A stretch of 47,175 bases of DNA from Bacteroidetes bacterium HGW-Bacteroidetes-1 (GCA_002842755.1 PHDU01000024.1:1-47175); one strand, 5' to 3'. Positions 25,352 to 34,538 are shown, numbered from the stretch's first letter. Numbers and translations are program-made. The notes: generated by a model not told the origin, from the sequence alone.

Positions 25352-26230
25352 TTAATTTCTGATGTCAAGACCCCACAGCAATTTCTCGCGAATGGTTCCA
25401 AAATAATCTTTGCCTTCCATCTGAACCAGACGCAATCCAAAAGGTGCTTTCCTGATAACCAGATCATAGGATTGATCAACGATTGCCATTCTTGAATCCA
25501 TACTTAAGGTAAATTTTGTGTGTCGTCCGACAACTTTTAACCTAATAATACTTTTGTCGGGAATAACGATAGGTCGTACACTTAAATTGTGTGTGGCAAT
25601 GGGAGTAATAACAAAGTTTTCCGCTGAAGGAACAATAATAGGTCCTCCGGCACTTAAGGAATAGGCCGTAGATCCAGTTGGTGTTGCAACAATCAATCCA
25701 TCAGACCAGTAGGAATTTACAAAAACTTCATCAACAAAAACCTGAATTACGATGAGTGAAGTGGCCTCTTTACGAAAAACAGTAACTTCATTCAATGCAT
25801 AATTCAAATCGGGGAAAAGTGATGCAGGTTCAGAGAGCAAAAGCAAACTTCTTGTTTCCAGACTATAACGGCCATTTGCAATGGCAGCTACTGCCTGATC
25901 AATTTCATGTTTTGAAACACTTGATAAAAATCCCAGGCGACCCATATTAATTCCCAGAACTGGAATGCCTGAATCGCGCACAATTGGTAATGTATCGAGT
26001 AAAGTACCATCACCACCAATAGAAAAAATAAAATCTGTTGTGATTGGCAAATCGGAATGGTTCGTAAATAAGGTAATATTCTCTGGTAATGTTAGATAGT
26101 TTCTTACCTGCTCAAAATAAGTCTTGTACATTAAAAATTGAGCATTTGCTGAGATAAGACTTTCGAGTAAAAGCTTGAAAAATGGCGTTCGTTCACCTGA
26201 AAAATCTTTTCCAAATAATGCTATATTCAT
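25352..26230 (-). CDS. nadK: NAD kinase
   Basis: This enzyme makes NADP from NAD, 292 aa. SIGGDGTLL carries the catalytic Asp in GGDGT (about residues 72-76). ALNEVTVFR and SDGLIVATPTGSTAYSLSAG are the substrate loops. I chose the ATG at 26230 because the codon just upstream is TTG and an AAAGGAG Shine-Dalgarno-like sequence sits about 5 nt before this ATG. In Bacteroidetes nadK commonly neighbours CBS and porG/uppS genes, as here. Confidence 0.95.
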   Translation of the reverse strand: MNIALFGKDFSGERTPFFKLLLESLISANAQFLMYKTYFEQVRNYLTLPENITLFTNHSDLPITTDFIFSIGGDGTLLDTLPIVRDSGIPVLGINMGRLGFLSSVSKHEIDQAVAAIANGRYSLETRSLLLLSEPASLFPDLNYALNEVTVFRKEATSLIVIQVFVDEVFVNSYWSDGLIVATPTGSTAYSLSAGGPIIVPSAENFVITPIATHNLSVRPIVIPDKSIIRLKVVGRHTKFTLSMDSRMAIVDQSYDLVIRKAPFGLRLVQMEGKDYFGTIREKLLWGLDIRN

Positions 26231-26476
26231 CAAACTCCTTTATTTTTAACTTAATATGGCAAGATTACAAAATAATGTGAATCCAATTCAAACATTTAAC
26301 AAAATTTAGCCTTAACCTCATTCCCCTTTTTCACAATTTTCTATTCATTGACAGGAAAAAATCAAAACAGGAAATCCATCCTATAAAAGAAATAATACTT
26401 ACCACCAGATACATTGCCTTTTCTACGTTCTGGTCGAAATCCCTCCTACTTTCACATTGAGGTTATTCTCAAACGC
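26231..26476. other. Intergenic region upstream of nadK
   Basis: The sequence is AT-rich and I see no credible gene. TAATCTTG on the minus strand near nadK differs at one base from the -7 consensus and may drive nadK. No terminator after the Omp85-like gene was found. Confidence 0.35.
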
Positions 26477-27922
26477 TTAGATAGGTGCAACAAAATGAAT
26501 AAAAAAGCCACTCTTTCCGAACTGATTCACCGAATACTCAAATCTCCATACTATATCATAATAGGTTACAAGGTCAAGACCCAGACCCGTGCCATAAATA
26601 AGCCTGTTTTGATAATTATTGGTTACAGACGCAACGGTATTGATCACATAACCTGCATCAAAGAGTAAATTGAGATATGCTGCATAATGTATCTTTCCAA
26701 ATTTGTCCATTTTAATAAAAGGCAACTGACTCTTTCTGGGTTCAACAAGAGCAAATTTCAGATTACTTTTCACTAAACCAAACGATTGCCCATCCACAAC
26801 AAACAATTCAAACGAACGGACAAATTCATTTCCAAAACCTAATCCTTGTTGCAAAAAATAAGGCTCCATATCGTCGCTTGCATATTTACCGGTAACGGTA
26901 AAGGCCCAAAACCATCGTTTTGAAATTGCGTTATAAAGATCAAATGTTGACTTTAAGGTAAAATAGTCTGGTGAATTTTTTAAAGCTCCAAAACCTCTTT
27001 GGCTGAAATTAAAATCGGTATAATGACCCCTTAAAGGATAAGGTTTAGAATCACGATAATCATGTTTAAAGTTATATTCAAGCGTAAACATTTCCAATTC
27101 AGCATCAGATTGCCTTACAAATTCAGGATTGATCAACAAAACTGTATCAGCAAATTTATAACGTTCATATCCAATTGAAAGCTGGTGATTAATATGAATA
27201 CCATCGCGCAAAGAAAACTTGATTTTGCCATACCATTGGCTGCGGGCATATCCTTCTTCATGACGATAAAAAACCTGCTGATTATTTTTTGTCATAATTG
27301 GTATTTCGCGGCTTTGTGAATGTCCCAATTGAATTCCCATGCCAAAGTTTTGCTTTCGGTTCAGGTAGGGTATCTCATACAGAAGAAAATAATTTTGGTT
27401 ATAACCAGCTCTAAGCAATAATTTTAATAATTCATTCCGACCCCGGAAGTTGTTATAAGTAAGAAAAACTCCATAATTGGCGCGGCGAAGATCTTTTGTT
27501 TGCCACCATGCATTAAAATTCCTTTCAGCCAATTCAAAAATGGGAAGTGGCCATAAATACCATCGCTCTATAACATCAACCACAATATCTACTACTTCAT
27601 GCTCAAGAGGATTTCTAACGGTATCAATGGTGACAAAGTTGAAAAGGGAGCGATTTAAAAGATTCAATTTACTTTTAGCAGCAAGAACACAAAAAGCATT
27701 CAAATTGAGTGTATCTCCTGTTTTAAATTCTATTTCGCGATAAAGGATTCTGTCCTTCGTAATATGATTTCCTTTTAAGAATATGTTTCCAATTACAATA
27801 TGCTTATCTTCAGGCAATTGCTGACAGCTGTCATTTCCATTAAGTAAAATCTGGTTATTGGTCTGGGCAGTAATTAATTGGATACAAAAAAGAAATCCTG
27901 CAATGAAAACGGAAATCTTCAT
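26477..27922 (-). CDS. Omp85/BamA-like surface antigen with one POTRA domain
   Basis: This protein of 481 aa has a signal peptide ending near ITAQ. One POTRA-like unit (about 40-120; IGNIFLKGNHITKDRIL, then FVTIDTV and VDIVVDVIERW) is followed by a beta-barrel rich in alternating aromatic strands, ending GKSGFFIHFVAPI. It is much shorter than BamA and lacks multiple POTRAs, so it is a separate Omp85-family member. The client is unknown. Its start overlaps the CBS gene stop by 4 bp. Confidence 0.75.
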   Translation of the reverse strand: MKISVFIAGFLFCIQLITAQTNNQILLNGNDSCQQLPEDKHIVIGNIFLKGNHITKDRILYREIEFKTGDTLNLNAFCVLAAKSKLNLLNRSLFNFVTIDTVRNPLEHEVVDIVVDVIERWYLWPLPIFELAERNFNAWWQTKDLRRANYGVFLTYNNFRGRNELLKLLLRAGYNQNYFLLYEIPYLNRKQNFGMGIQLGHSQSREIPIMTKNNQQVFYRHEEGYARSQWYGKIKFSLRDGIHINHQLSIGYERYKFADTVLLINPEFVRQSDAELEMFTLEYNFKHDYRDSKPYPLRGHYTDFNFSQRGFGALKNSPDYFTLKSTFDLYNAISKRWFWAFTVTGKYASDDMEPYFLQQGLGFGNEFVRSFELFVVDGQSFGLVKSNLKFALVEPRKSQLPFIKMDKFGKIHYAAYLNLLFDAGYVINTVASVTNNYQNRLIYGTGLGLDLVTYYDIVWRFEYSVNQFGKSGFFIHFVAPI

Positions 27923-28581
27923 ACTTTCAAGTAATTCATAAGGGAATCATAACGATCCCTGAGGTCATCAAAATCATCGTTTTCACTAAAAGATGTAAGG
28001 ATATTATAATTAAACCGTATGAAAGTCTGAATTACGGCTCCAATATCTTTTTTATTTAATTTAAGCATTATTTCAAGCTTGGTAGAATCTATATTAGAGT
28101 GCACAAACAAACTCAGTATTTTGGTATCGTTCGATTCAACAATACGGGCAATTTCCGACAAAACGAAATCATTCACATTTAACTCAAGTACAACAACCCC
28201 TCCTGGCTCGCTCACTGATAATGATGCTGCAAAATACTCAAGTAAACTTTGTAAACTGATTGATCCCAAATAATTATCATGTTCATCTACAACTGGAATC
28301 AAACTCAGATGATATTCCTGAACGAGGCGCATCACCTCATAAATATGCTGATTTTCATAAACAAAAGGTCTGATTAACGATAGTGCATGATTACCTATGG
28401 GTTCATCAAAGTCGTTGAAACTATAAATATCTAATTCGGATATAAGACCGAGCAGACCTTCATTGTTGACAATAGGAAGGTGCATTACTCTGAAATCTTC
28501 CATCCAACTTAAAGCTGAACGGCCTGTATCACTTGTTTTAAGAGGCATAATGCCGTCTGTAATCAGGTTTTTAGCAATCAT
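27919..28581 (-). CDS. CBS-domain protein with ACT-like C-terminus
   Basis: This protein of 220 aa has two CBS motifs: about 8-60 with MHLPIVNNEGLLGLISELDI, and about 66-122 with LSLIPVVDEHDNYLGSISL. A C-terminal region (about 126-200) resembles an ACT fold. CBS pairs usually bind adenine nucleotides. It lies between rsgA and the Omp85-like gene with ATGA overlaps on both sides, so it is tightly co-translated. The specific role is unknown; the nearby nadK makes a nucleotide-sensing role plausible, but this is inference. Confidence 0.8.
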   Translation of the reverse strand: MIAKNLITDGIMPLKTSDTGRSALSWMEDFRVMHLPIVNNEGLLGLISELDIYSFNDFDEPIGNHALSLIRPFVYENQHIYEVMRLVQEYHLSLIPVVDEHDNYLGSISLQSLLEYFAASLSVSEPGGVVVLELNVNDFVLSEIARIVESNDTKILSLFVHSNIDSTKLEIMLKLNKKDIGAVIQTFIRFNYNILTSFSENDDFDDLRDRYDSLMNYLKV

Positions 28582-29528
28582 GTTCGTTCGTATTCGTGTG
28601 TAAAATCATTCGACATCATATTGATGTAATTATGATACCGTGAGGTTGCAATGGTGCCATTTTCGACTGCTTCTTTTACTGCACATCCAGGCTCATGCAA
28701 GTGTGTACAGTTAGCAAAGCGGCATTCAGTCATACGTTGACGCATTTCGGGAAATCTTTGTGCAAGGGTTTCGGACTCAAAATTGTGAAGACCGAACTCC
28801 TTAATACCAGGCGTATCAACAATCCAACCACCGCAATCAAGCTGGTGCATCTCAGCAAAAGTAGTGGTATGTTTGCCTTTGTTGTGTACGGATGATATTT
28901 CACCTGTTCGCAATTTCAAACTGCTGTCAATCGTATTGATCAAAGCGGATTTACCAACGCCTGAATGACCTGCCAAAAGGCTTATTTTATCTTTCAGAAG
29001 AAGTTCAAATGCTTCCATATTGTCGCCTTTGAGTGCAGAAACGCAAAGCACTCCATAGCCTGCATCTTTGTAAACCTTTTTTAATTGCTCAAGTGCCTGA
29101 AGCTGCATATCATCGTATAAATCAATTTTATTGAAAACGATAACTGCAGGGATATGATAAGCTTCGGCAGTAACCAGAAACCGATCGATGAAACCAGTAG
29201 AAGTACGTGGCTGATCTATTGTAGCCACCAACACCGCCTGATCAAGGTTGGCAGCAATAATATGAGCCGATTTGGACAGCTTTGTAGCTTTCCGGATAAT
29301 GAAATTATGGCGCTCGTGAATATGAATGATTACAGCAGTATTTCTTTCAGGCTCTGGTTGAATACTTACGCGATCACCAACAGCGACAGGGTTAGTTGTT
29401 CGGATACCCAATATACGATAATGACCGCGAAGCCGGCAATGTATGGTTTCGCCATTATCTGTGTAAACAATGTACCAACTTCCGGTAGATCTTATTACAA
29501 CGCCCTCTGTCAGATTAAATGTCATCAT
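28578..29528 (-). CDS. rsgA: Ribosome small subunit-dependent GTPase RsgA
   Basis: This is a circularly permuted GTPase that checks late 30S subunit maturation, 316 aa. An N-terminal OB fold (about 5-75) precedes the G motifs in permuted order: NKID (133-136), then GHSGVGKS (187-194), then DTPG (238-241). The zinc site is Cys269, Cys274, His276 and Cys282. Translation may start at the first or second Met. A -7 box lies 18 bp upstream. It heads the rsgA-CBS-Omp85 transcript. Confidence 0.96.
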   Translation of the reverse strand: MMTFNLTEGVVIRSTGSWYIVYTDNGETIHCRLRGHYRILGIRTTNPVAVGDRVSIQPEPERNTAVIIHIHERHNFIIRKATKLSKSAHIIAANLDQAVLVATIDQPRTSTGFIDRFLVTAEAYHIPAVIVFNKIDLYDDMQLQALEQLKKVYKDAGYGVLCVSALKGDNMEAFELLLKDKISLLAGHSGVGKSALINTIDSSLKLRTGEISSVHNKGKHTTTFAEMHQLDCGGWIVDTPGIKEFGLHNFESETLAQRFPEMRQRMTECRFANCTHLHEPGCAVKEAVENGTIATSRYHNYINMMSNDFTHEYERT

Positions 29529-29545
29529 TTTTCATCATGAGCTTG

Positions 29546-29553
29546 CAAAAATA
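29546..29553 (-). promoter_or_regulatory. Candidate -7 box for rsgA
   Basis: On the minus strand TATTTTTG matches TAnnTTTG, 18 bp before the first Met codon. Confidence 0.45.
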
Positions 29554-29854
29554 ACGGTATCTGTTTAACTTGAGCGAATTATATTACAAAACACTCTAAA
29601 AAGAACATTGTATAAGGTGACAATTCAAATTTCCACGCATGAGATTTAAGAATAAGGCAATATAAAATTGATGTAGAACAGCTTTTCAAAATGATTCTTC
29701 ATATTTTGTTGTGAATTATGCCTCCAGTATGAGTAGGCATTTCAATCTACAATACTAATATTTTATTATTTATGACCACATTGGAGATAAAATTAGATTA
29801 AAAAGCAGTCAAACATAAACAATTATTTTACGCTAAGAATATTTTATTAAGAGG
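29554..29854. other. Intergenic region between rsgA and the PrsW-like gene
   Basis: About 300 bp of AT-rich sequence with no credible ORF, RNA gene or strong hairpin that I can see. Confidence 0.4.
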
Positions 29855-29882
29855 TTGTAATTGAATACTTTTTTTACTTTTG
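29855..29882 (+). promoter_or_regulatory. Candidate promoter of the PrsW-like gene
   Basis: TACTTTTG at 29875-29882 matches TAnnTTTG, with a TTG at 29855-29857 spaced 17 bp upstream. It lies downstream of a possible TTG start at 29861, which argues for the ATG at 29912. Confidence 0.55.
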
Positions 29883-29911
29883 TGAGGAATCAACATCAAA
29901 CGATCAATCTT

Positions 29912-30589
29912 ATGTTTACCCAAATAACTGCTTTTGTGCAACCATTCGTTGTTGCAATAATCTTGCTTATTTACATAAAATATAGATTTAAAATAAACTC
30001 CTGGAAACTTATCTTCAAAGCTTTGCTGTTTGGAATAGGCACCATTTTTTTTATGCTTATTTTCGATCTGATTGCAAGTCAAATGGGGTACGACATGCTT
30101 GGAAATCTTAAAAGGAGCACATTCTATTCGTTTGTCGTCATCGGTTTTGGGGCTGAGGTTGGCAAATTTATTTTGTTACGTTATTATTTTTTACGACAGC
30201 GCACCTTCAAAGGGCCACTAGATGGCATCATTTACAGCATGCTGATTTCTTTGGGTTTTACTATGATAGCTCTGCCTTTGTTTACATTAGGCATTTTCTC
30301 CCGAGCCGTTGACCCTCAGATACTCTACACTTATACGATCGCAAATATGGCTTTTGCTGTTGTATTGGGATTCTTTACCGGAATGGGGAAATTCCGTAAA
30401 AACAGATTCATTGATTCGATGACAGGATTGGGAGCGGCAAGTTTCTTTCATGGTTTTTATTATTTTATCAATCTCACTGATGAATTTCTCATATTCTCAC
30501 TCTACGGTTTTGGTCTGATCATGATTGCTTTACTTTTTATAGTAAAGGCAGTCAATCTGGAAAAAAATGATGGTACTCCGCAATTATAG
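29912..30589 (+). CDS. PrsW-like multi-pass membrane protein with degenerate active site
   Basis: This protein of 225 aa has about six to seven hydrophobic segments. The layout follows the PrsW/CAAX-like intramembrane protease family: GAEVGK (80-85) where PrsW has EExxK, then GPLDGIIYSMLISLGF (101-116), and FFHG (178-181) with a conserved His. The Glu-Asn after the second motif is replaced by Ala-Leu (120-121), and the first Glu of motif one by Ala81. It may be a non-proteolytic homologue or a divergent protease. It starts at the ATG after the promoter. Function unknown. Confidence 0.6.
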   Translation: MFTQITAFVQPFVVAIILLIYIKYRFKINSWKLIFKALLFGIGTIFFMLIFDLIASQMGYDMLGNLKRSTFYSFVVIGFGAEVGKFILLRYYFLRQRTFKGPLDGIIYSMLISLGFTMIALPLFTLGIFSRAVDPQILYTYTIANMAFAVVLGFFTGMGKFRKNRFIDSMTGLGAASFFHGFYYFINLTDEFLIFSLYGFGLIMIALLFIVKAVNLEKNDGTPQL

Positions 30590-30721
30590 TTATTAAAGGT
30601 TCTTAAAAATTTATTTTAACAGTAAAGTGCTAACGCAGCGAAACTTATGCTGAGACTCTTTCTAAAAATTGAAAATCGAAATTTACACATTGAAAAAACA
30701 TTGCAAACCCTGATACCAGCT
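30590..30721. other. Convergent gap between the PrsW-like gene and dprA
   Basis: The gap is 132 bp long with no gene and no clear intrinsic terminator. Confidence 0.3.
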
Positions 30722-31819
30722 TTATACTCTCTTGTATTTCTTTCCCGGCAGTGCTACCAAAACGCCATCAAATTCTAGCGTAAGCAGTATTCCTGCAAGT
30801 TTTGAAGCAGGAAAGCTACTGCGTAACATGATATCATCAATGCCACATTCTTTATCATCTCCAAATGCATCCAGCAATTGTTGCTCGTTGGCACTGAATT
30901 CACGAAATAATTTTGTTTGCCCTGAAATATTGTTTTTTAACTGATCCCATCCCATGAGATAGCGAATGTTTACTGCATGCTCGAGCAATGCAGCTTTATT
31001 GGTACGGATAAGATAATTGCAGCCCTCACTATACATATCCCCCACTCTGCCAGGAATGGCAAACACATCACGGCTATAGGAGTTGGCTATGTCAGCAGTT
31101 ATCAAAGCTCCTCCTCTCTTTGCTGATTCAATAACCACGAGAGCATCGATCATTCCGGCAACAATGCGGTTTCTGCGCGGAAAATTTTCTCTATCCGGAT
31201 TTGTCATGTGCATGAACTCAGTCAACAGACCTCCATTATTAAGCATTCGGTCGGCCAAACCCTTGTTGGCCGCAGGATAAACACGATCAAGACCATGCGC
31301 CATTACTCCTATTGTTGGCAAGTTATATTTCACAGCGGCCCTGTGGGCACAAGTATCAATTCCATAGGCCAGGCCACTTACAACCATCACCTGATCCGAA
31401 GCGAGTTCCTCAACGAGTTGATCACAAATATGCTTTCCGTATTCTGTGGCATTGCGAGTCCCCACAATGCCGATAACACGCTGGTGGTTTAAATCAACAT
31501 TTCCCTTGTAATATAAAAGTATTGGACCATCCGCACAATGTTGCAGGCGTTTTGGATAACTCTTATCAAGATAAAAAAGTGGAACAATTTCCTTTTTTTG
31601 AATGAAGGCCATTTCTTCTTCGGCGCGAAGCAAGACCTTTTGATTGACAATACTGGATATTGTTTGAGCGCCAATACCCGGAATTTTATCCAGATGAATC
31701 TTCTTTTCCCTGAATACTGCCTCAGGGCCACCACAATAGGCAACCAACTTTTTTCCAACAATATCGCCAACTCCGGGGATAAGTGTGAGACCAATTTTAT
31801 ATAAAAGCTGTTCAGGCAT
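30722..31819 (-). CDS. dprA: DNA-processing protein DprA
   Basis: This protein of 365 aa has an N-terminal helix-hairpin-helix/SAM-like region (about 1-60). The Rossmann-like DprA core follows with GIVGTRNATEYGK, SGLAYGIDTCAHRAA, FPRRNRIVAG and the ESAKRGGALITA motif. A C-terminal winged-helix (DML1-like) domain starts at about residue 300. DprA loads RecA on incoming single strands during transformation. I chose the ATG at 31819; a TTG nine bases upstream lies within the -7 box. It is divergent from the MurG-like gene. Confidence 0.95.
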   Translation of the reverse strand: MPEQLLYKIGLTLIPGVGDIVGKKLVAYCGGPEAVFREKKIHLDKIPGIGAQTISSIVNQKVLLRAEEEMAFIQKKEIVPLFYLDKSYPKRLQHCADGPILLYYKGNVDLNHQRVIGIVGTRNATEYGKHICDQLVEELASDQVMVVSGLAYGIDTCAHRAAVKYNLPTIGVMAHGLDRVYPAANKGLADRMLNNGGLLTEFMHMTNPDRENFPRRNRIVAGMIDALVVIESAKRGGALITADIANSYSRDVFAIPGRVGDMYSEGCNYLIRTNKAALLEHAVNIRYLMGWDQLKNNISGQTKLFREFSANEQQLLDAFGDDKECGIDDIMLRSSFPASKLAGILLTLEFDGVLVALPGKKYKRV

Positions 31820-31825
31820 GGTCGC

Positions 31826-31833
31826 CAAAATTA
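31826..31833 (-). promoter_or_regulatory. Candidate -7 box for dprA
   Basis: On the minus strand TAATTTTG matches TAnnTTTG and ends 7 bp before the ATG, implying a nearly leaderless mRNA. Confidence 0.4.
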
Positions 31834-31846
31834 GAAGAAAATTCGG

Positions 31847-31854
31847 TACTTTTG
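31847..31854 (+). promoter_or_regulatory. Candidate -7 box for the MurG-like glycosyltransferase
   Basis: TACTTTTG matches TAnnTTTG, divergent from and close to the dprA box. Confidence 0.45.
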
Positions 31855-31870
31855 CCCAAACTCATTCGAT

Positions 31871-32959
31871 TTGTTTCAAAGGAAAAATATTCTTGTTTGC
31901 CCGCTCGATTGGGGTATAGGCCATGCAACACGCTGCATTCCTATTATTCAACACTTGACCGAAATGGATCAAAATGTTATAGTTGCCGCTGACAGAGCTC
32001 CATTGGCTTTATTAGAAAAGGCATTTCCGAAGCATGAATTCATTCAATTTCCTGGTTTCGCTCCGGTATATAGCCGAGGTAATTCGCAGATTTTCTCAAT
32101 GGCAAAGCAATCTCCTTTGATTTTACATCAAATTGAAAAAGACCATCAGAATCTTGAGCAATTTGTGAAACTTCATAAACTGGATGCAGTGATATCAGAT
32201 AACCGTTTTGGCGCATACAGCAAACAGGTGCATTCTGTTTTTATGACCCATCAATTGCACATACGGCTACCTTCACCTGTTGCCTGGCTGACCCACGGCA
32301 TAGAAAAGTTCAATAAGCATATTCTGAACAATTATAATGAATGTTGGATTCCAGATTTTGAAGATGAAATCAATCTGTCAGGAGAATTATCCCATCCCCC
32401 TTTCCATGGTATTCAAACGCATTACATAGGCGCACTCAGTCGTTTAAGTAATATACAGAATTCAGACAAACATTCTGAGTTTAAACCAGAACTACTTATC
32501 CTGCTTTCAGGGCCTGAACCACATCGTAGCTTGCTGGAAAATATATGCTTAACGCAACTCACAGCGATTAAAATCGACACAATAATTTTGCGTGGATTAC
32601 CAGAGGAGAAAAATATTCCTAAAGTTCCTGAGCATGTAAAATTGTTCAATCATGTTTCGACTGCTCAGATTTTCAAACTGATACAAGCTGCAAAAACAAT
32701 AGTAGCACGATCCGGCTATTCAACCATTATGGATCTTGTAGCCATGGGAAAAACCGCTGTTTTAATACCAACTCCCGGCCAGACAGAACAGGAATATCTC
32801 GCGAGTTTATTGGAGAGCAAGGGTCTGTTTAAAAAAATGAATCAACAAGATGCAAATCTGAACGATGTATTAAAACATACATCGGAAAAGGTTGATTTTT
32901 TACCTTATAAGAAAACTTTGCTTGAAAAGCATTTGCGTCACTGGCTTCAAAAATTGTAA
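31871..32959 (+). CDS. MurG-like (GT-B) glycosyltransferase family protein
   Basis: This protein of 362 aa has an N-terminal GIGHATRC (about 15-22), the glycine-rich acceptor loop of GT28/MurG-type enzymes. In the C-terminal domain ARSGYSTIMDLVAMGK and PTPGQTEQEYLA are the UDP-sugar-binding region. It resembles the MJ1255/VC2487-type family rather than MurG itself. The start is read as TTG at 31871, because no ATG lies between the -7 box and the glycine-rich loop. Likely a cytoplasmic UDP-sugar transferase to lipid or polysaccharide; substrate unknown. Confidence 0.75.
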   Translation: MFQRKNILVCPLDWGIGHATRCIPIIQHLTEMDQNVIVAADRAPLALLEKAFPKHEFIQFPGFAPVYSRGNSQIFSMAKQSPLILHQIEKDHQNLEQFVKLHKLDAVISDNRFGAYSKQVHSVFMTHQLHIRLPSPVAWLTHGIEKFNKHILNNYNECWIPDFEDEINLSGELSHPPFHGIQTHYIGALSRLSNIQNSDKHSEFKPELLILLSGPEPHRSLLENICLTQLTAIKIDTIILRGLPEEKNIPKVPEHVKLFNHVSTAQIFKLIQAAKTIVARSGYSTIMDLVAMGKTAVLIPTPGQTEQEYLASLLESKGLFKKMNQQDANLNDVLKHTSEKVDFLPYKKTLLEKHLRHWLQKL

Positions 32960-32966
32960 CTTTTGC

Positions 32967-32974
32967 TACTTTTG
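32967..32974 (+). promoter_or_regulatory. Candidate -7 box for the hemerythrin-LuxR pair
   Basis: TACTTTTG matches TAnnTTTG, 29 bp before the ATG. Confidence 0.45.
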
Positions 32975-33003
32975 TATCCAATAAATCTTCAAAAAATCAA
33001 AGT

Positions 33004-33750
33004 ATGCTCATCCATAAAGACATGAAGATGGCCGATGTCATCCATCTGAATCATCATCTGTTGCACGTTGTCAATCGTTTTGGCATTCAGCTGGGTTTTG
33101 GTGAGAAAACGGTCGAATCAGTCTGTGAACAACATGAGGTCTCTTTAGCATTCTTCCTCGAAATTGTGAATACTTTTCATGATTCAAGCTATTTTCCGGT
33201 GGATAATATGAAGGAGTTTAAAGCTGGTATGTTGGTGGAATATCTTCATAGAACGCATCAATACTATATGAATTTCAAAATACCTGAAATAGAAAAACAC
33301 ATTAATGATCTTTGTCTCGATAATAGTCTGGAAGAAGAAATAAAACAATTACTTTCCAATTTTTTCCAACAGTATAAATTTGAACTTACTACACATATCA
33401 ACAAAGAGGAGCAGAGGGTGTATCCCTACGTACTTGCTCTGGAAAATGCTATTGAGACAGGAAATAATACTGACGAGTTGATTGAAAAACTAAAGATTTT
33501 TTCCATTCACGATTATGAAGAAGACCACGATGATGTGGAGTCAAAACTTTTTGATTTGAAAAATATCATCATTAAATACATACCAACACCTAAGGACAGC
33601 CGCATTTTAAATGTGATACTTCATGAAATTTTTGAACTTGAAAACGATCTGAACAACCATGGTCATATTGAGGATCAGATATTGGTTCCTATTGTTGAAA
33701 AGATGGAAAAAGAGCTGACAGCAAGAATTCAAAAGAATGTGCAGGAATGA
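33004..33750 (+). CDS. Hemerythrin-domain protein (RIC/YtfE-like)
   Basis: This 248-aa helical protein has the His/Glu pattern of di-iron hemerythrin-like proteins: LHRTH (81-85), HINKEE (131-136), HDYEEDHDDVE (169-179) and NNHGHIEDQILVP (218-229). The first 60 residues resemble the N-terminal region of RIC/ScdA proteins but have no adjacent Cys pair. Such proteins bind O2 or NO, or repair iron-sulfur clusters under nitrosative stress. The downstream LuxR gene overlaps its stop (ATGA), suggesting a joint sensing or stress-response role. Translation could also begin at Met7. Confidence 0.82.
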   Translation: MLIHKDMKMADVIHLNHHLLHVVNRFGIQLGFGEKTVESVCEQHEVSLAFFLEIVNTFHDSSYFPVDNMKEFKAGMLVEYLHRTHQYYMNFKIPEIEKHINDLCLDNSLEEEIKQLLSNFFQQYKFELTTHINKEEQRVYPYVLALENAIETGNNTDELIEKLKIFSIHDYEEDHDDVESKLFDLKNIIIKYIPTPKDSRILNVILHEIFELENDLNNHGHIEDQILVPIVEKMEKELTARIQKNVQE

Positions 33751-34361
33751 TCTCACCAACACTTCAAATTCTTATCATCGAACCCTCTTTTCTTATCAGA
33801 GAAGGATTGAAAACCCTGTTAAGTCAGATTGGACTCGCCTATCGTATTGAAGAATTTGAGTTTACCGTAGAAAACATTCCAAAACTGATTCAGAAAACCA
33901 ACCCGAAATTAGTTTTTCTGAATCCGGCTTTGCTTTCTGACAAAGAATATTTTAACAGATTGGAAGCCTCCTTGTCAGAAATAATTTTTATTGGGTTGAT
34001 ACCGCTTGAAGTTCCACTCAATAAACAAAGCCAGTTCGATTACCTGCTGAATGTTTTCGCTCCAAAAGCAGAATTGATCAAAAGTATGGAAAGTATCTTA
34101 AGTAAATCCGGGATTCTTATTCCTGATAATGATTCTGGAACGCTCAGCGATCGTGAAAACGATGTTTTAAAGCTTGTTGCCCTTGGATTAACAAACAATG
34201 AAATTAGTGAAAAACTTTTCATCAGTATACATACTGTGATGACACACCGTAAAAATATTACACGAAAACTTGGAATTAAAACGGTCTCTGGTTTAACGGT
34301 TTATGCAATTCTTAACAAGCTCATTAAAGCAGAAGAACTGAAAGGAACAATAGACAATTGA
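33747..34361 (+). CDS. LuxR-type regulator with a degenerate receiver domain
   Basis: This protein of 204 aa has a receiver-like fold at about 1-120 and a LuxR/NarL helix-turn-helix at about 130-195 (LSDRENDVLKLVALGLTNNE, then SIHTVMTHRKNITRKLGI). In the receiver the phospho-acceptor position is Asn59 (KLVFLNPALL), and the acidic pair reads Glu12-Pro13 instead of two acids. Classical phosphorylation is therefore unlikely. It is translationally coupled to the hemerythrin gene, which may provide the signal. No histidine kinase is nearby. Confidence 0.85.
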   Translation: MISPTLQILIIEPSFLIREGLKTLLSQIGLAYRIEEFEFTVENIPKLIQKTNPKLVFLNPALLSDKEYFNRLEASLSEIIFIGLIPLEVPLNKQSQFDYLLNVFAPKAELIKSMESILSKSGILIPDNDSGTLSDRENDVLKLVALGLTNNEISEKLFISIHTVMTHRKNITRKLGIKTVSGLTVYAILNKLIKAEELKGTIDN

Positions 34362-34538
34362 AGTTTTGCGTGAACAAACCTGAATTGAAAAAGACACTAC
34401 CACTCTAAAAATAATTTGATAAAAACCGATTTAGGTGAAAAAGGCACACTTAAAGCACAAAGATTAAAAGTCAGGCAAATTAGCATTCAAAAAAAGAAAA
34501 GGTTTCTCCCAATTTATAAATGTATTTCTAAAAAACCT

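Noticed and set aside
26414-26668. 84-codon plus-strand ORF
   Set aside because: It mostly lies antisense to the well-supported Omp85-like gene and has no independent support.
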